Assembly: GCF_000184745.1 (NCBI RefSeq)
Contig: NC_014931.1
Coordinates: 5,704,001-5,768,000 of the forward strand
DNA: 64,000 nucleotides
Reading direction: 5' to 3'
From: Variovorax paradoxus EPS
GTDB taxonomy: Bacteria; Pseudomonadota; Gammaproteobacteria; Burkholderiales; Burkholderiaceae_C
Shown here: piece after piece, positions 27,591 to 36,461 of the stretch
How the letters are laid out: every line of letters begins with the position of its first letter
Position numbering within the stretch: position 1 is the stretch's first letter
Notes under the pieces: generated by a model
Seen by the model: only the letters and a program-made list of their open reading frames with translations
Told to the model about the DNA's origin: nothing
The model's database searches: none
Program-made: the position numbers and the translations under genes

Positions 27591-28708
27591 CAATCCCTCC
27601 GCGCCTTCGCAGCAGCCAATGCCTCGGCGGTGCCATAGCGCTCCATCAATTCCACTTCTTCGTCCTTGCTCAACTGCCCCCTGGCGCGGTAGACCAGCGC
27701 CGTCATCACGGCCCCCGTCTGCACGGGTCTGTCTTCGGGCTCGCCCACGCCGCTGTCGCTTTGCCATTCCTTGGGAAAACGCGGCCAGCTGCACGTGATC
27801 TGGCTGCTCATGTGAAAGAAGGTTTCCATGAAGCCGGGCCTGCACTCCTGCCTGTACTGGTAGCTGCTGGGCAAACCGCAGTAGGTGGTGTATTCCGGAT
27901 GCAGGTAGCGCGCGATGCCCTTGAAGTTGGCCGGTGCGCCGGGTGGAATGCGGTCGATGGTGGGGCCGGTTTCCATGTACTGGCGGATGTATTCCCACAG
28001 ATGGGCTGCACCTTCAGGGCCAGTGACTGCGGGGCCTGCGAACAGGCAGTCTTCGCCTTGGGCCACGGGGTCGGTGGCATCGAAGGGAGGGTGGTACAGG
28101 GCCAGCATCGCAACGTCCTGCTTGTCCCAGCGGTTGGTGCTTTGAGGGTCGAACAATGCAACAAGTCGATCCCATTCGAACACCGCGTTTCCCCCGCAGT
28201 ACTTGGGGCGCAGCACATACACCTTGCGTGTGAGCCGATTGAATCGGATGCGACCTCGTGCAAAAGTGAAGAAGCAGGTGCGCATGCCCATCTTGCAAAA
28301 CCACATGTAGATCAGGAAGGCGGAGGCCAAGGCTAGGGGGAACAGAAAGAGCCAGCCAAACCAAAGAAGGGAATTTGGAACCCAATCGCCAATGACGAAG
28401 AAAAAGATGACTTCATGAAAGAACAACGGGTGGACCGCAAATCCATACCACCCCCAAATGACAAACAGCGCTGGCAAGATCACATAGAGATTCCCGATGC
28501 CCGCCCGCCACTGCAAATTCCAACATGGATTGCAAAGCTCCAAATAAGCGTCGTTCTGCGCGTAGGCGCAGCCGTTGGGGATCGTGATACCTCGCGCACC
28601 TGCTCGATTGGTTGGCCATTGCTTTTGACCGTCCACATTGATGTGCGCACGACTCTTGGCTATGTCCGATCTGTGCAGGCGGGCGTAACCCTCTTCGCGA
28701 ATAAACAT
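27590..28708 (-). CDS. DUF6708-like membrane protein (T6SS effector-associated)
   Basis: A 372-aa protein with three hydrophobic segments in the first about 140 residues (LYVILPALFVIWGWYGF, VIFFFVIGD, LLWFGWLFLFPLALASAF), then a soluble domain including GRIRFNRLTRKVYVLRP and TGPEGAAHLWEYIRQYME. The pattern matches DUF6708-type proteins often encoded next to VasX-like effectors. Position 13 bp after the effector gene fits an immunity or membrane accessory protein. DUF6708 assignment is from memory of the pattern, and the role is inferred. Confidence 0.6.
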   Translation of the reverse strand: MFIREEGYARLHRSDIAKSRAHINVDGQKQWPTNRAGARGITIPNGCAYAQNDAYLELCNPCWNLQWRAGIGNLYVILPALFVIWGWYGFAVHPLFFHEVIFFFVIGDWVPNSLLWFGWLFLFPLALASAFLIYMWFCKMGMRTCFFTFARGRIRFNRLTRKVYVLRPKYCGGNAVFEWDRLVALFDPQSTNRWDKQDVAMLALYHPPFDATDPVAQGEDCLFAGPAVTGPEGAAHLWEYIRQYMETGPTIDRIPPGAPANFKGIARYLHPEYTTYCGLPSSYQYRQECRPGFMETFFHMSSQITCSWPRFPKEWQSDSGVGEPEDRPVQTGAVMTALVYRARGQLSKDEEVELMERYGTAEALAAAKARRD

Positions 28709-28721
28709 GATGGATGTGTCC

Positions 28722-31403
28722 TCAAGCAGGTTGCAGTTCGCCCTGGGCATTGCCCAACGCTTGCAGCGTATCGCGCAAGTTGTCGTGTATTGGCTTCTTG
28801 CCTTTTCGTTGTTTGTTAAGGGGCATGTCGCGCAGCCAAGTGATCCACTTGTCTTCACCCAAGAACAGCACGAAGATCGTGCTTCCGATGGCCAGGACGG
28901 CACCCGCCAAGCCCAAGATCGCCGCAGCGGCGCTCCACGTAGCCGCGCCAACTCCTACGCCCGCCGCGAAGATTCCTGCGCCGGCGCCTCCAATCGTGAA
29001 GATAGTCCCGAACACGCTTGCCAGCTGCGCAATCAACAGGCCGCTACTGCCTCGCTGATACGACTTCCACGCATCCATCCCATCCAACACCACCGAGAAC
29101 ATCGCCGCCGGCCCCAGGAACTTGAACGCCGTCATCCGCAGACTCTTGAGATGCAGCGCCTTGATGCTGTCCAACCCTTCGATAAGTGCCGGGTACTTGT
29201 AGGCGTCGTACCCCTTCACCCCCTTGTAGATCGTTTCGTCATACGCCTTGGCGCGCCAGTCATACAGGCTGCCGATGCCTTGCAGCAATTGGCCCGAAAG
29301 ATCAAAGGCGCCGCGCGCATCGAGCTTGGTGCCCAGCTGATTGCCCTTGATGATGGCGGCGCCCAGGTCCATCAGCGCACCCAGCATCGCGGCACGTGTG
29401 CCAGGGGCCGCGCTGCGTGCGCGCTCCAGCGCCACGGCCTTGCCGGCGCGGGTGGCCGGATCGGCAATGGACTCCAGCTTCTTGGCGCGCAGCGCAATGC
29501 GCTTGGCGTTCTCCGCAACGTCGCTTTGCAGTTGCGCCACCGCTTTGTGCACGGTGCTGCCCAAGGTGCTCATGCCGGCCAAGGCCAGGTGCTGCACCAT
29601 CCGCGCCTCCAGTTGCGACGCTTTCCAGCCGCTGATGCCGGTCGCGGCGCGCGCCGAGAGCAGGGAAAACACGTGGCCGACCCAGGCCGCCTTGCGCAGC
29701 ATCGCAGGTGCGTCGGGGTTTTGCGCTTCTTCAATGAAGCCCAGTGCCTTGTCGCCCAAGGCCAGGCGCCCCGCCATCAATTTGAGGTTTGTCGCCAATG
29801 TGTCGGCCATGGAGGCTTCGGGCTCGGCCGCGGGAGTCACCACGACCGGGGGCTTGGCGTTTTCCAGGCTCTTGTAGGCCGCCTGAAGGGTGACGCTGTT
29901 GAAGCACAGCAGACGCGACAGCAGGCTGCCTCCCCACGGATTCATCGCCAGCAGCGCCTGGCGGCCGGCCTCATGCGTTTCCAGGCCTGCCAGACACTGC
30001 GCAAGCTGCAGGCTCAATGCGGCGCCGCCGCCGGGTTTGTCGATCTTGCCGTCCTGATTGCTGAAACGGCCCAGGGCTGCGAGCAACAGGCTGCCGAACA
30101 CCCATTTGCTCTGATCGCGACCCAGCGCCGCCACTCTGTCTTGAGCTTGCTGCTGCCGCATCTTCTGCTCCTGCAGGATGTCGCGTGCCGCGGCCTGGTC
30201 GAACCATTGGCTGCAGGCGCTCTGAACGGCTGACTGGGCGCTGCTCAGTTCGCGCTGGTAGTTGGCCGTGCGCGCTGCGGTCCGGTGTGCACTTTCCTTG
30301 GCGGCCTCCAGGGGGTCGCGCGGCAGCGGCGCATGGATGCGTGCCGACTCCGCGAAGCCCCGGTCCACGCGCGCGACGGCGCCTTGTTGCGCGAGTGCGA
30401 TCAAACCCTGCGCCCCGACGGCCGTCTGGAACACCCATTCGTTGCTCACGTCCTTGTGATGCCCTGTGGCACTGGATGCCTGCCAATGGCTATAGATGAT
30501 TTGCGCTTCGCCCTGCAGGTGCCCCAGCTCCTGCGCAATGCCCATGGCGTCGTCGCATGCGACGACCGCCCCGCCGTTGTCGGCCAGGAATTTGGCGATG
30601 TTTTGCAGGCGTTTACCGTGTGCGCCGGCGTAGTCAAGCTGCTTGATGAGCGAGGTTTCTTCGACTGTGATTTTTCCGGCGTGTTCGCCCGTGACTAGGT
30701 AGTGATCCCTCTCCACAAAGCGCTTGTTCTCATAGTCGCCCCAGCCGCGCTCGATCGCATTGCTGCCCATCAGACCGTACAACTGGGGCTCCAGCGCATC
30801 GCGCACGGCTTCGTCCTTGAGCGCCTTGAATTCGGCCACGCTCCAGCTATTGGGGTCCGGGCTGGGCACTGCGGTGTCGGGCGCGCCCTTGCTGCCGTTG
30901 GCCCAGCTGGCCACGTCGAAGCTCTGTGTGTACTTGTCCAGGTCGCTGTCGATGACCTTGCTCAAGTGATCGGGGTCTATCGGGTCGGGGTGGAACAGGT
31001 AGTTCAGCTTCGTGACGTCCCTGGCGCCCTTGATCCACACGAGGCTTCTGTTGGCACCCCATTCCTGCGGACTGCAAGCGGCAAGGCCTTCGGCTTCCTT
31101 GGGGTGATCGACGTCGAATCGGGTCAGGTAGCCATGCGAATGCACGGCGTAGCCGAACCATGCAGGGCGCCGGCAGTTGGTTTCGATCCGGATGTACAAA
31201 TAGCCGGTGCGCAGCATGCGCACGTTGTATTTCGCGGTCTGGAGCGCAACGCCGCCTGGCTGGTTTTTTAGATTTCCACCGGGCTTGAGCTTGTCCAGCG
31301 CCGCCGCGCCTTTGTCAGTGGCGCTGTAGGCTGCGCCGTAGCGCGTGAACAGAATCGGCAGTCCGGTTTGGGCGCATTGATCGCACGGGTTCTTGCAGGC
31401 CAT
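28722..31403 (-). CDS. VasX-like T6SS effector (BTH_I2691 family), putative pore former
   Basis: An 893-aa protein. The N-terminal T6SS_VasX-type domain (about 1–150) has CDQCAQTGLPILFTRYG and YNVRMLRTGYLYIRIE. A long helical middle region follows. Near the C-terminus are several hydrophobic helices (about 770–860), including a Gly/Ala-rich hairpin GAGAGIFAAGVGVGAATW and AVLAIGSTIFVLFLG, as expected of a colicin-like pore former. VasX of Vibrio cholerae depolarises target membranes after delivery by VgrG. The gene lies directly downstream of DUF4123 and VgrG genes. Confidence 0.82.
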   Translation of the reverse strand: MACKNPCDQCAQTGLPILFTRYGAAYSATDKGAAALDKLKPGGNLKNQPGGVALQTAKYNVRMLRTGYLYIRIETNCRRPAWFGYAVHSHGYLTRFDVDHPKEAEGLAACSPQEWGANRSLVWIKGARDVTKLNYLFHPDPIDPDHLSKVIDSDLDKYTQSFDVASWANGSKGAPDTAVPSPDPNSWSVAEFKALKDEAVRDALEPQLYGLMGSNAIERGWGDYENKRFVERDHYLVTGEHAGKITVEETSLIKQLDYAGAHGKRLQNIAKFLADNGGAVVACDDAMGIAQELGHLQGEAQIIYSHWQASSATGHHKDVSNEWVFQTAVGAQGLIALAQQGAVARVDRGFAESARIHAPLPRDPLEAAKESAHRTAARTANYQRELSSAQSAVQSACSQWFDQAAARDILQEQKMRQQQAQDRVAALGRDQSKWVFGSLLLAALGRFSNQDGKIDKPGGGAALSLQLAQCLAGLETHEAGRQALLAMNPWGGSLLSRLLCFNSVTLQAAYKSLENAKPPVVVTPAAEPEASMADTLATNLKLMAGRLALGDKALGFIEEAQNPDAPAMLRKAAWVGHVFSLLSARAATGISGWKASQLEARMVQHLALAGMSTLGSTVHKAVAQLQSDVAENAKRIALRAKKLESIADPATRAGKAVALERARSAAPGTRAAMLGALMDLGAAIIKGNQLGTKLDARGAFDLSGQLLQGIGSLYDWRAKAYDETIYKGVKGYDAYKYPALIEGLDSIKALHLKSLRMTAFKFLGPAAMFSVVLDGMDAWKSYQRGSSGLLIAQLASVFGTIFTIGGAGAGIFAAGVGVGAATWSAAAAILGLAGAVLAIGSTIFVLFLGEDKWITWLRDMPLNKQRKGKKPIHDNLRDTLQALGNAQGELQPA

Positions 31404-31406
31404 GGC

Positions 31407-32480
31407 TTATCTTTTTTGAGGCTGGATGATCTGGTTCAGAACCATCGAAAAACTGGCATCGGGCCGATCGCGCAGCTGGTCTTCGATCCGGCTCAAGGTC
31501 GATGCCAGATGCGGCAGGCGCCAGTCGATGGCGCGCGCAGGGCCTTCTTTGGGGGCATGCATCCAGGTGATCCAGACATAGTCTTCAAGATCGAGGCCTT
31601 TCAGATCCATGCGCGCGGCATCGACCAGCATTTGCTGCAGGCTGTCTGGATCGGGCAGGGCCTCGGGCGGTATGTCGTGCTTGGCATAGCTGCGCCAGAT
31701 CGAGTTGGCATCCGGCGAGACACCCGAGAGAAACCACTGCGCTTCGTCGAACAGATCGCGCGGCGATCCGCCCACCCGCGTTCCGTAGGGAAGCAGCGGC
31801 GCCTTGGCACAAAACCATTGGGCAGGCTCAGGACTGCCGCTGAACGGCCCCCAGGGTTGCATCAGCGACCACCATTGCGTGACCGGGCCGAGCCACCGGC
31901 TTTGCTGCAGGGGACTCAGCGCGGGCCAGACACGCTGCATGACGCGCGGGTCCTGATAGCGAAACAGCACGCTCTCTTCTTTGTAGGGAGGCCGCTGGTC
32001 GCCCAGGCCAACCCAATACCGGGTGATGACCTGCGCCGATTCATGGCTGATGACCACACCGCAGAAGTCCTGTCTGGTGACGCGCTCGTGCACCTGCTGC
32101 GAAGCGAACTTCAGGCAATGCGCCAACCATGCGAGCAGGTCTCGAGTCTTGAATCCCGGAACGGGGACAACCAACTCCTCGGGCAACTCCAGCAGGCAGG
32201 GTGCGCGCTCTTCTCGGTAATCAAAGCAGCTGTCGGGCACGCTGACGCGGTCGCGCGCCCATTTGGGAAACTGCTCGCAAAGTTCTTGCGCCAGTGGATT
32301 GTTTTCCCAGCGGTTGAACAACAGGTAGGCGCGCTGGGGAAGCGGCTCGTTTTTGCTCCTGGATGTGTCTTCGGACGCCTTGGGCGCAAGCGCTGTCAGG
32401 GCACCCCAACCCTGCATCAGCGCGTCGATCAGTTTCTCGCTGTGGGCCTTTTGCCCTTCTGCATCGGTGTCGCCAATCAT
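31407..32480 (-). CDS. DUF4123 domain-containing protein (T6SS effector adaptor, Tap/TEC-like)
   Basis: A 357-aa protein with a DUF4123 pattern: N-terminal YLLFNRWENNPLAQEL, then CLLELPEE, later a LFRYQDPRVMQRVWPALSPLQQ core. DUF4123 adaptors bind a specific effector and load it onto VgrG. It overlaps the vgrG stop by one base and precedes the VasX-like effector by 3 bp, so its client is very probably that effector. Confidence 0.85.
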   Translation of the reverse strand: MIGDTDAEGQKAHSEKLIDALMQGWGALTALAPKASEDTSRSKNEPLPQRAYLLFNRWENNPLAQELCEQFPKWARDRVSVPDSCFDYREERAPCLLELPEELVVPVPGFKTRDLLAWLAHCLKFASQQVHERVTRQDFCGVVISHESAQVITRYWVGLGDQRPPYKEESVLFRYQDPRVMQRVWPALSPLQQSRWLGPVTQWWSLMQPWGPFSGSPEPAQWFCAKAPLLPYGTRVGGSPRDLFDEAQWFLSGVSPDANSIWRSYAKHDIPPEALPDPDSLQQMLVDAARMDLKGLDLEDYVWITWMHAPKEGPARAIDWRLPHLASTLSRIEDQLRDRPDASFSMVLNQIIQPQKR

Positions 32481-35089
32481 CAGCGCGACACCGAGTTACC
32501 GCCGTTGGCGGCGGCGTTTTCCTTGGTGACACACGCCTTGTCGTTCACGGGCCGGGTGGGCTTGGAGTCGCCCGCAACGTAGCTGTGAACGCCGGCGTGG
32601 TTGGTGTACTTGCCGGTGGTCCCCTTGGTGATGCTGCCAGCGCTGTATTCGCCGTAGCTGCTCCCGCCGTTGATGGTCAGCCTGGTCTTGGCCGTGATGT
32701 TGATGAGGTCGGCGGTCAGTTCGATCTTGTCTTTGGCGTGCATCTTGATGGAGTTCTCAAGCGCCTTGATCTCGATGTCGGCCTGGGCTGCAATCACTTC
32801 CATGCCGTTTTGCATGGCGTAGACCTTGAACGCCTCCAGCGCAACCGCGATCAGGCTGCCGCCGCTGTTGATGCTGGTGTGCGCGGAACTGGTGATTTGT
32901 GTGTGTTCGACGCTGGCGATGTGCGTGGAGCCTCCCGAGGTAACAGCGATGCCACTCGGGCTGGCAAGCACCAGATGAGGGTCGGCCAGTTCCGGAAACC
33001 GCCCTTCCTGCGGGTTGCCGCCACTGCCCTTGATGGTGTCGTTCTGTTTCTTGAGGGCCTTGGCGACCGCATCCTGGTCGCCTTTGATCTGGGCTTTGCT
33101 GGTACGGGCCGCATCGGATTGGCCCTCGATCAGATCGCGGGCCAGCGCGAGGCGCGGGACGGCGTCGCCCAGGTCTTTGGCATGGCCCGCGGCGTCCACG
33201 CGGGCCTCGGTGGTGATGAGCATGCCGTCGGCTGCGCGCATGACGCCATGGCCGTCGGTACGCAGTTCATAGCCTTGGCCGCGCCGGTCCTTACGCCCGG
33301 CGTTGTCTTCGACGCGAGTGATGGAGCCCAGGCTCAACGAACTGGACTGGTGATCGCTCTTGAGCTGGACTTGAATTTCCCCGGCCGTGTCGTCCAGAAC
33401 CACCTGATTGCTGCGCCCCGCAGAACTGTTGCCGCCAACGCCGACGAGTTCGCGCGAACGAAACCCGGAAAGCGCTGCCTGTTCGGGCAGCTTGAACGGC
33501 GGCATGTTCATCTGGTTGTAGACACGACCTGTGCAGATGGGCAGGTCGGGGTCGCCGCCGAAGAAGTCGATGACGACCTCTTGTCCAATGCGGGGGAGAT
33601 GCATTGCGCCGAGCTGGTTGCCTGCCCATGCCTCGCTCACGCGCACCTTGCACGAACTGTTCTGATCGAACTGGCCGTCGCGGTCCCACGGAAACTGGAC
33701 CTTGATGCGGCCGTATTCGTCGGTCCAGATGTTCTGACCGGCGGGGCCGACGACAACCGCATTCTGCGGGCCACCCGTCTTGGGCTTGCGGCGGGTGAGC
33801 GCGGGGCGCAACTCTTCTTTGATCGGGTGCGCCGTGAAGTCAACGCTCACCGTCCAGTGCTGCGAACGGCTAGGGGTGGCCTCCTTGACCTGACTGTCTT
33901 GCCCGACGTCTTCGATCACGAAGTCCGTATGCAGGATCAGGTATTCGGCGTTCGCACTTTCGCGCGGGTGCTTTTGCATGCGAAACGTGCAGCCCGGCAC
34001 CATGCCGCGCAAGTTGCCTGCGGCATCTGCGCGGGCGCCGTGGGTGCGCAGGTGCTCCATGCGCAACCGGGCGAAGGCACGACCTTCGATGGACGGATCG
34101 TTGGGGCCTGTGCCCCCGGCCTCCGGTTGCACGAAATGACTGCCGCCGACACTGGCGTGGTACTGGTACACCTCGCCGTTGGCGTGGCTCGTCGGACGCG
34201 GTGCACTGTTCTGACCGATCAGCCGGGCCTTGCTGCGTGTGTAGTCGTAGTCTCTGGTGACGTAGGCACCACTGGTGAGTTGGTTGTGCGCCGCGAAGCG
34301 ATGGATGTATTCGGCGTCGGTCTTGTAGCCCGGGGTATGGAATTCGACATTCGCGTAGGCGGTGCTGGGGCATTCCCGATAGGCCGCCATCGCATCCGAC
34401 AGAACCAGGCGATGAGCGCCGTCGCTGTGCTCGAAGTGGTAGTTGATGCCGTACTCCTGGCACAGGCGCTCGAAGAACTCGAAGTCGCTCTCGTTCCATT
34501 GCACGCAGTAGTCGCGGATCGGATAGGTGTCGTACAGCCTTTTTTCCACGGGAAACGAATAACTTTCCAACACCTGATCGAGGGTTTTGACGACCGTCTG
34601 GTCCTGATAGATCTTGCAGTCGCAATTCAGCGTCGCCAGGTGCAGCCAGGGCCGAATGATGAAGCGGTAGACCACATGGCGGCCTGCATCGCCTTCCATG
34701 ACGGCATCGGTCACGATGCCGCTGATTTGTCGTGTCCCTGCGCCGGTACCGTAGGCACTGGCGCCAACGGTTCCGGCCAGCAGCTCGCCTGAGCCATCAA
34801 GCTCGATCACGCAGGTAATGGCTTGCCCGATGAAGCCGTCGAGGTTGAAATCGGCCGCGCCGCTTGCACCGAGATTCAGCGCATCGGGGGTCTTGAGGAT
34901 GAGTTCGTACTCGAAGAGGCCGTTCACGCCCTCGCGGCCGGCGAGCCGCACGGGCGCCAATGCGGGCAGCCCCAGACTCAAGGGGATGACGGTGCTGATG
35001 ACGGAGAGGGTTTGGGGCACTGGCGGCAGACCTGATGGATGGCGATCCAAAAAGTCTGGGCCACGCAGAACCCACACATTCACAAACAA
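32480..35089 (-). CDS. vgrG: Type VI secretion system tip protein VgrG
   Basis: An 869-aa spike protein. The gp27-like part has LEYELILKTPD-type and ESDFEFFERLCQEYGINYHFEH segments (about 180–230). The gp5-like OB fold carries VVGPAGQNIWTDEYGRIKVQFPWDRDG. Then come the Gln/Ser-rich VgrG C-terminal and DUF2345 regions with repeated beta-helix strands. No extra C-terminal enzyme domain is seen, so it is a carrier. The apparent start is TTG with a poor ribosome site; a nearby GTG is possible. It leads the minus-strand effector operon. Confidence 0.93.
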   Translation of the reverse strand: MFVNVWVLRGPDFLDRHPSGLPPVPQTLSVISTVIPLSLGLPALAPVRLAGREGVNGLFEYELILKTPDALNLGASGAADFNLDGFIGQAITCVIELDGSGELLAGTVGASAYGTGAGTRQISGIVTDAVMEGDAGRHVVYRFIIRPWLHLATLNCDCKIYQDQTVVKTLDQVLESYSFPVEKRLYDTYPIRDYCVQWNESDFEFFERLCQEYGINYHFEHSDGAHRLVLSDAMAAYRECPSTAYANVEFHTPGYKTDAEYIHRFAAHNQLTSGAYVTRDYDYTRSKARLIGQNSAPRPTSHANGEVYQYHASVGGSHFVQPEAGGTGPNDPSIEGRAFARLRMEHLRTHGARADAAGNLRGMVPGCTFRMQKHPRESANAEYLILHTDFVIEDVGQDSQVKEATPSRSQHWTVSVDFTAHPIKEELRPALTRRKPKTGGPQNAVVVGPAGQNIWTDEYGRIKVQFPWDRDGQFDQNSSCKVRVSEAWAGNQLGAMHLPRIGQEVVIDFFGGDPDLPICTGRVYNQMNMPPFKLPEQAALSGFRSRELVGVGGNSSAGRSNQVVLDDTAGEIQVQLKSDHQSSSLSLGSITRVEDNAGRKDRRGQGYELRTDGHGVMRAADGMLITTEARVDAAGHAKDLGDAVPRLALARDLIEGQSDAARTSKAQIKGDQDAVAKALKKQNDTIKGSGGNPQEGRFPELADPHLVLASPSGIAVTSGGSTHIASVEHTQITSSAHTSINSGGSLIAVALEAFKVYAMQNGMEVIAAQADIEIKALENSIKMHAKDKIELTADLINITAKTRLTINGGSSYGEYSAGSITKGTTGKYTNHAGVHSYVAGDSKPTRPVNDKACVTKENAAANGGNSVSR

Positions 35090-35235
35090 TAGTCAAACGA
35101 CCTGCATCGCGGCGATGCGCACTCAAGAGTGCGAAAAATTCACGCCCTCAAGACGCTGAACTCTTCCCCATGGGCCGGGTCGCGCTCCATGCGCTCAGCA
35201 CGAGGCGCAGCGTCACCGCGCCGGATCTGCCGCCG

Positions 35236-35293
35236 TCAGGCCGAGATGGCCTCCCGCGCCGGTGTCACCTTCGACGCCACCGGCATGTGCTCG
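35236..35293 (-). repeat. Right copy of the direct repeat flanking the T6SS island
   Basis: The 3' end of the intact phosphoesterase gene. It matches 26716–26773 in the same orientation at about 45 of 58 positions. Confidence 0.55.
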
Positions 35294-36105
35294 GCCCAGT
35301 CGATGATTTCCAGCGTGCCGTCCGCATGCTCGGCCAGCGCCGTGAGGCTTTCCACCCAGTCGCCGTCGTTGCAATAGAGGATGCCGTCGATGTCGCGCAT
35401 CTCGGCATGGTGGATGTGGCCGCAGACCACGCCCTGCGCGCCGCGCTTGCGGGCCTCGCGCGCCACGGCGTTCTCGAAGTCGCCCACGTAGCTCACCGCG
35501 CGCTTGACCTTGCCCTTGAGGTACTTGGAGAGCGACCAGTACGGCAGCCCCATGCGCGCGCGCAGCGAGTTGAGGTGGCGGTTGAGCTTCAACGTGAATT
35601 CGTAGAGCGAGTCGCCCACGTAGGCGAGCCACTTGGCGCACTGGATCACGCCGTCGAACAAGTCACCGTGAATGATCCACAACTTGCGGCCGTCGGCGGT
35701 TTCGTGGATCCATTCGTCGGCCACGTCGATGCCGCCGAAGTTGTGGTTCAGGTACTTGCGGGCGAACTCGTCGTGGTTGCCCGGAATGAAGATCACGCGC
35801 GTGCCCTTGCGCGCCTTGCGCAGCAGCTTCTGGATCACGTCGTTGTGCGCCTGCGGCCAGTACCAGTGGCGCTTGAGCTGCCATCCGTCGATGATGTCGC
35901 CGACCAGGAACAGGGTCTCGCACTCGGTGTGCTTCAGAAAATCGAGCAGCGCGCGGGCCTGGCAGCCGGGCGTGCCCAGGTGCAGGTCGGAGATCCAGAG
36001 GGTGCGGAACTGCAGCGGTGGACGCTGGCGATCGTCGTCCTCCGGCTCAGGAGTCCCGGTCGCGGTGTCGCGCCATGCGCGAAGGAAAGCGTCGTCGCGT
36101 TGCAT
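35236..36105 (-). CDS. LpxH-like metallophosphoesterase (UDP-2,3-diacylglucosamine diphosphatase family)
   Basis: A 289-aa protein with all motifs of the calcineurin-like LpxH family: SDLHLG, GDIIDGW, PGNHDE, HGDLFD and GHIHHAE. LpxH cleaves UDP-2,3-diacylglucosamine to lipid X in lipid A synthesis. This longer form may be the main enzyme or a paralogue. I start at MQRDDAF, with GGGAG about 11 nt upstream; the ATG six codons earlier is the alternative. The last codons are duplicated on the far side of the T6SS island. Confidence 0.78.
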   Translation of the reverse strand: MQRDDAFLRAWRDTATGTPEPEDDDRQRPPLQFRTLWISDLHLGTPGCQARALLDFLKHTECETLFLVGDIIDGWQLKRHWYWPQAHNDVIQKLLRKARKGTRVIFIPGNHDEFARKYLNHNFGGIDVADEWIHETADGRKLWIIHGDLFDGVIQCAKWLAYVGDSLYEFTLKLNRHLNSLRARMGLPYWSLSKYLKGKVKRAVSYVGDFENAVAREARKRGAQGVVCGHIHHAEMRDIDGILYCNDGDWVESLTALAEHADGTLEIIDWAEHMPVASKVTPAREAISA

Positions 36106-36177
36106 GGACGGGTAGGCTCCCATCCGCGCATGACGCTGCGATGGCACACCCGTGACATCCCGGTGACGCGTGGCCCA

Positions 36178-36441
36178 GGGCCTGTTGATGCTATTTCCGG
36201 CGTCGCGAAGGTATGCCAGGGCGGGCCAATCAAGGCGCGCGACGCCGCGTGTGCATATGCACACGCAAGGAGCGCAACGCAGAGTGGGCTGCCCTGGCAT
36301 ACCTTCCCGCAGGGTTGGCTGTCCAAGGGGCCGTCTGCGGCGTTGCCCGCGCTTGCAAGGCAAAGCCTTGCTGCGCTTGGGCGCCTTGCAGCCAGCCCCT
36401 TGGACAGCCAACGCGACGCCGGAAATAGCATCAACAGGCCC
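36178..36441. repeat. 264-bp intergenic element of nested inverted repeats
   Basis: Outer arms of 30 bp (36178–36207 and 36412–36441) are perfect inverted copies. Inside are a 15-bp perfect pair (36208–36222 with 36291–36305) and an 18-bp perfect pair (36314–36331 with 36395–36412). There is also a 20-bp perfect palindrome (36247–36266) and a short hairpin GCAAGGC-AAA-GCCTTGC (36355–36371). No protein-coding gene fits inside. It fills the gap between the divergent phosphoesterase and AGMO-like genes. It could be a non-autonomous mobile element or a structured RNA. Confidence 0.85.
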
Positions 36442-36461
36442 GGCAACGCCACAATCGCGCG

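Noticed and set aside
32363..34792. Long open frame antisense to vgrG (809 codons)
   Set aside because: Shadow of the VgrG reading frame; no ribosome site or recognisable domain.
36178..36441. CRISPR array or IS element as explanation of the nested repeats
   Set aside because: The repeats are inverted pairs, not spaced direct repeats, and there is no transposase frame.
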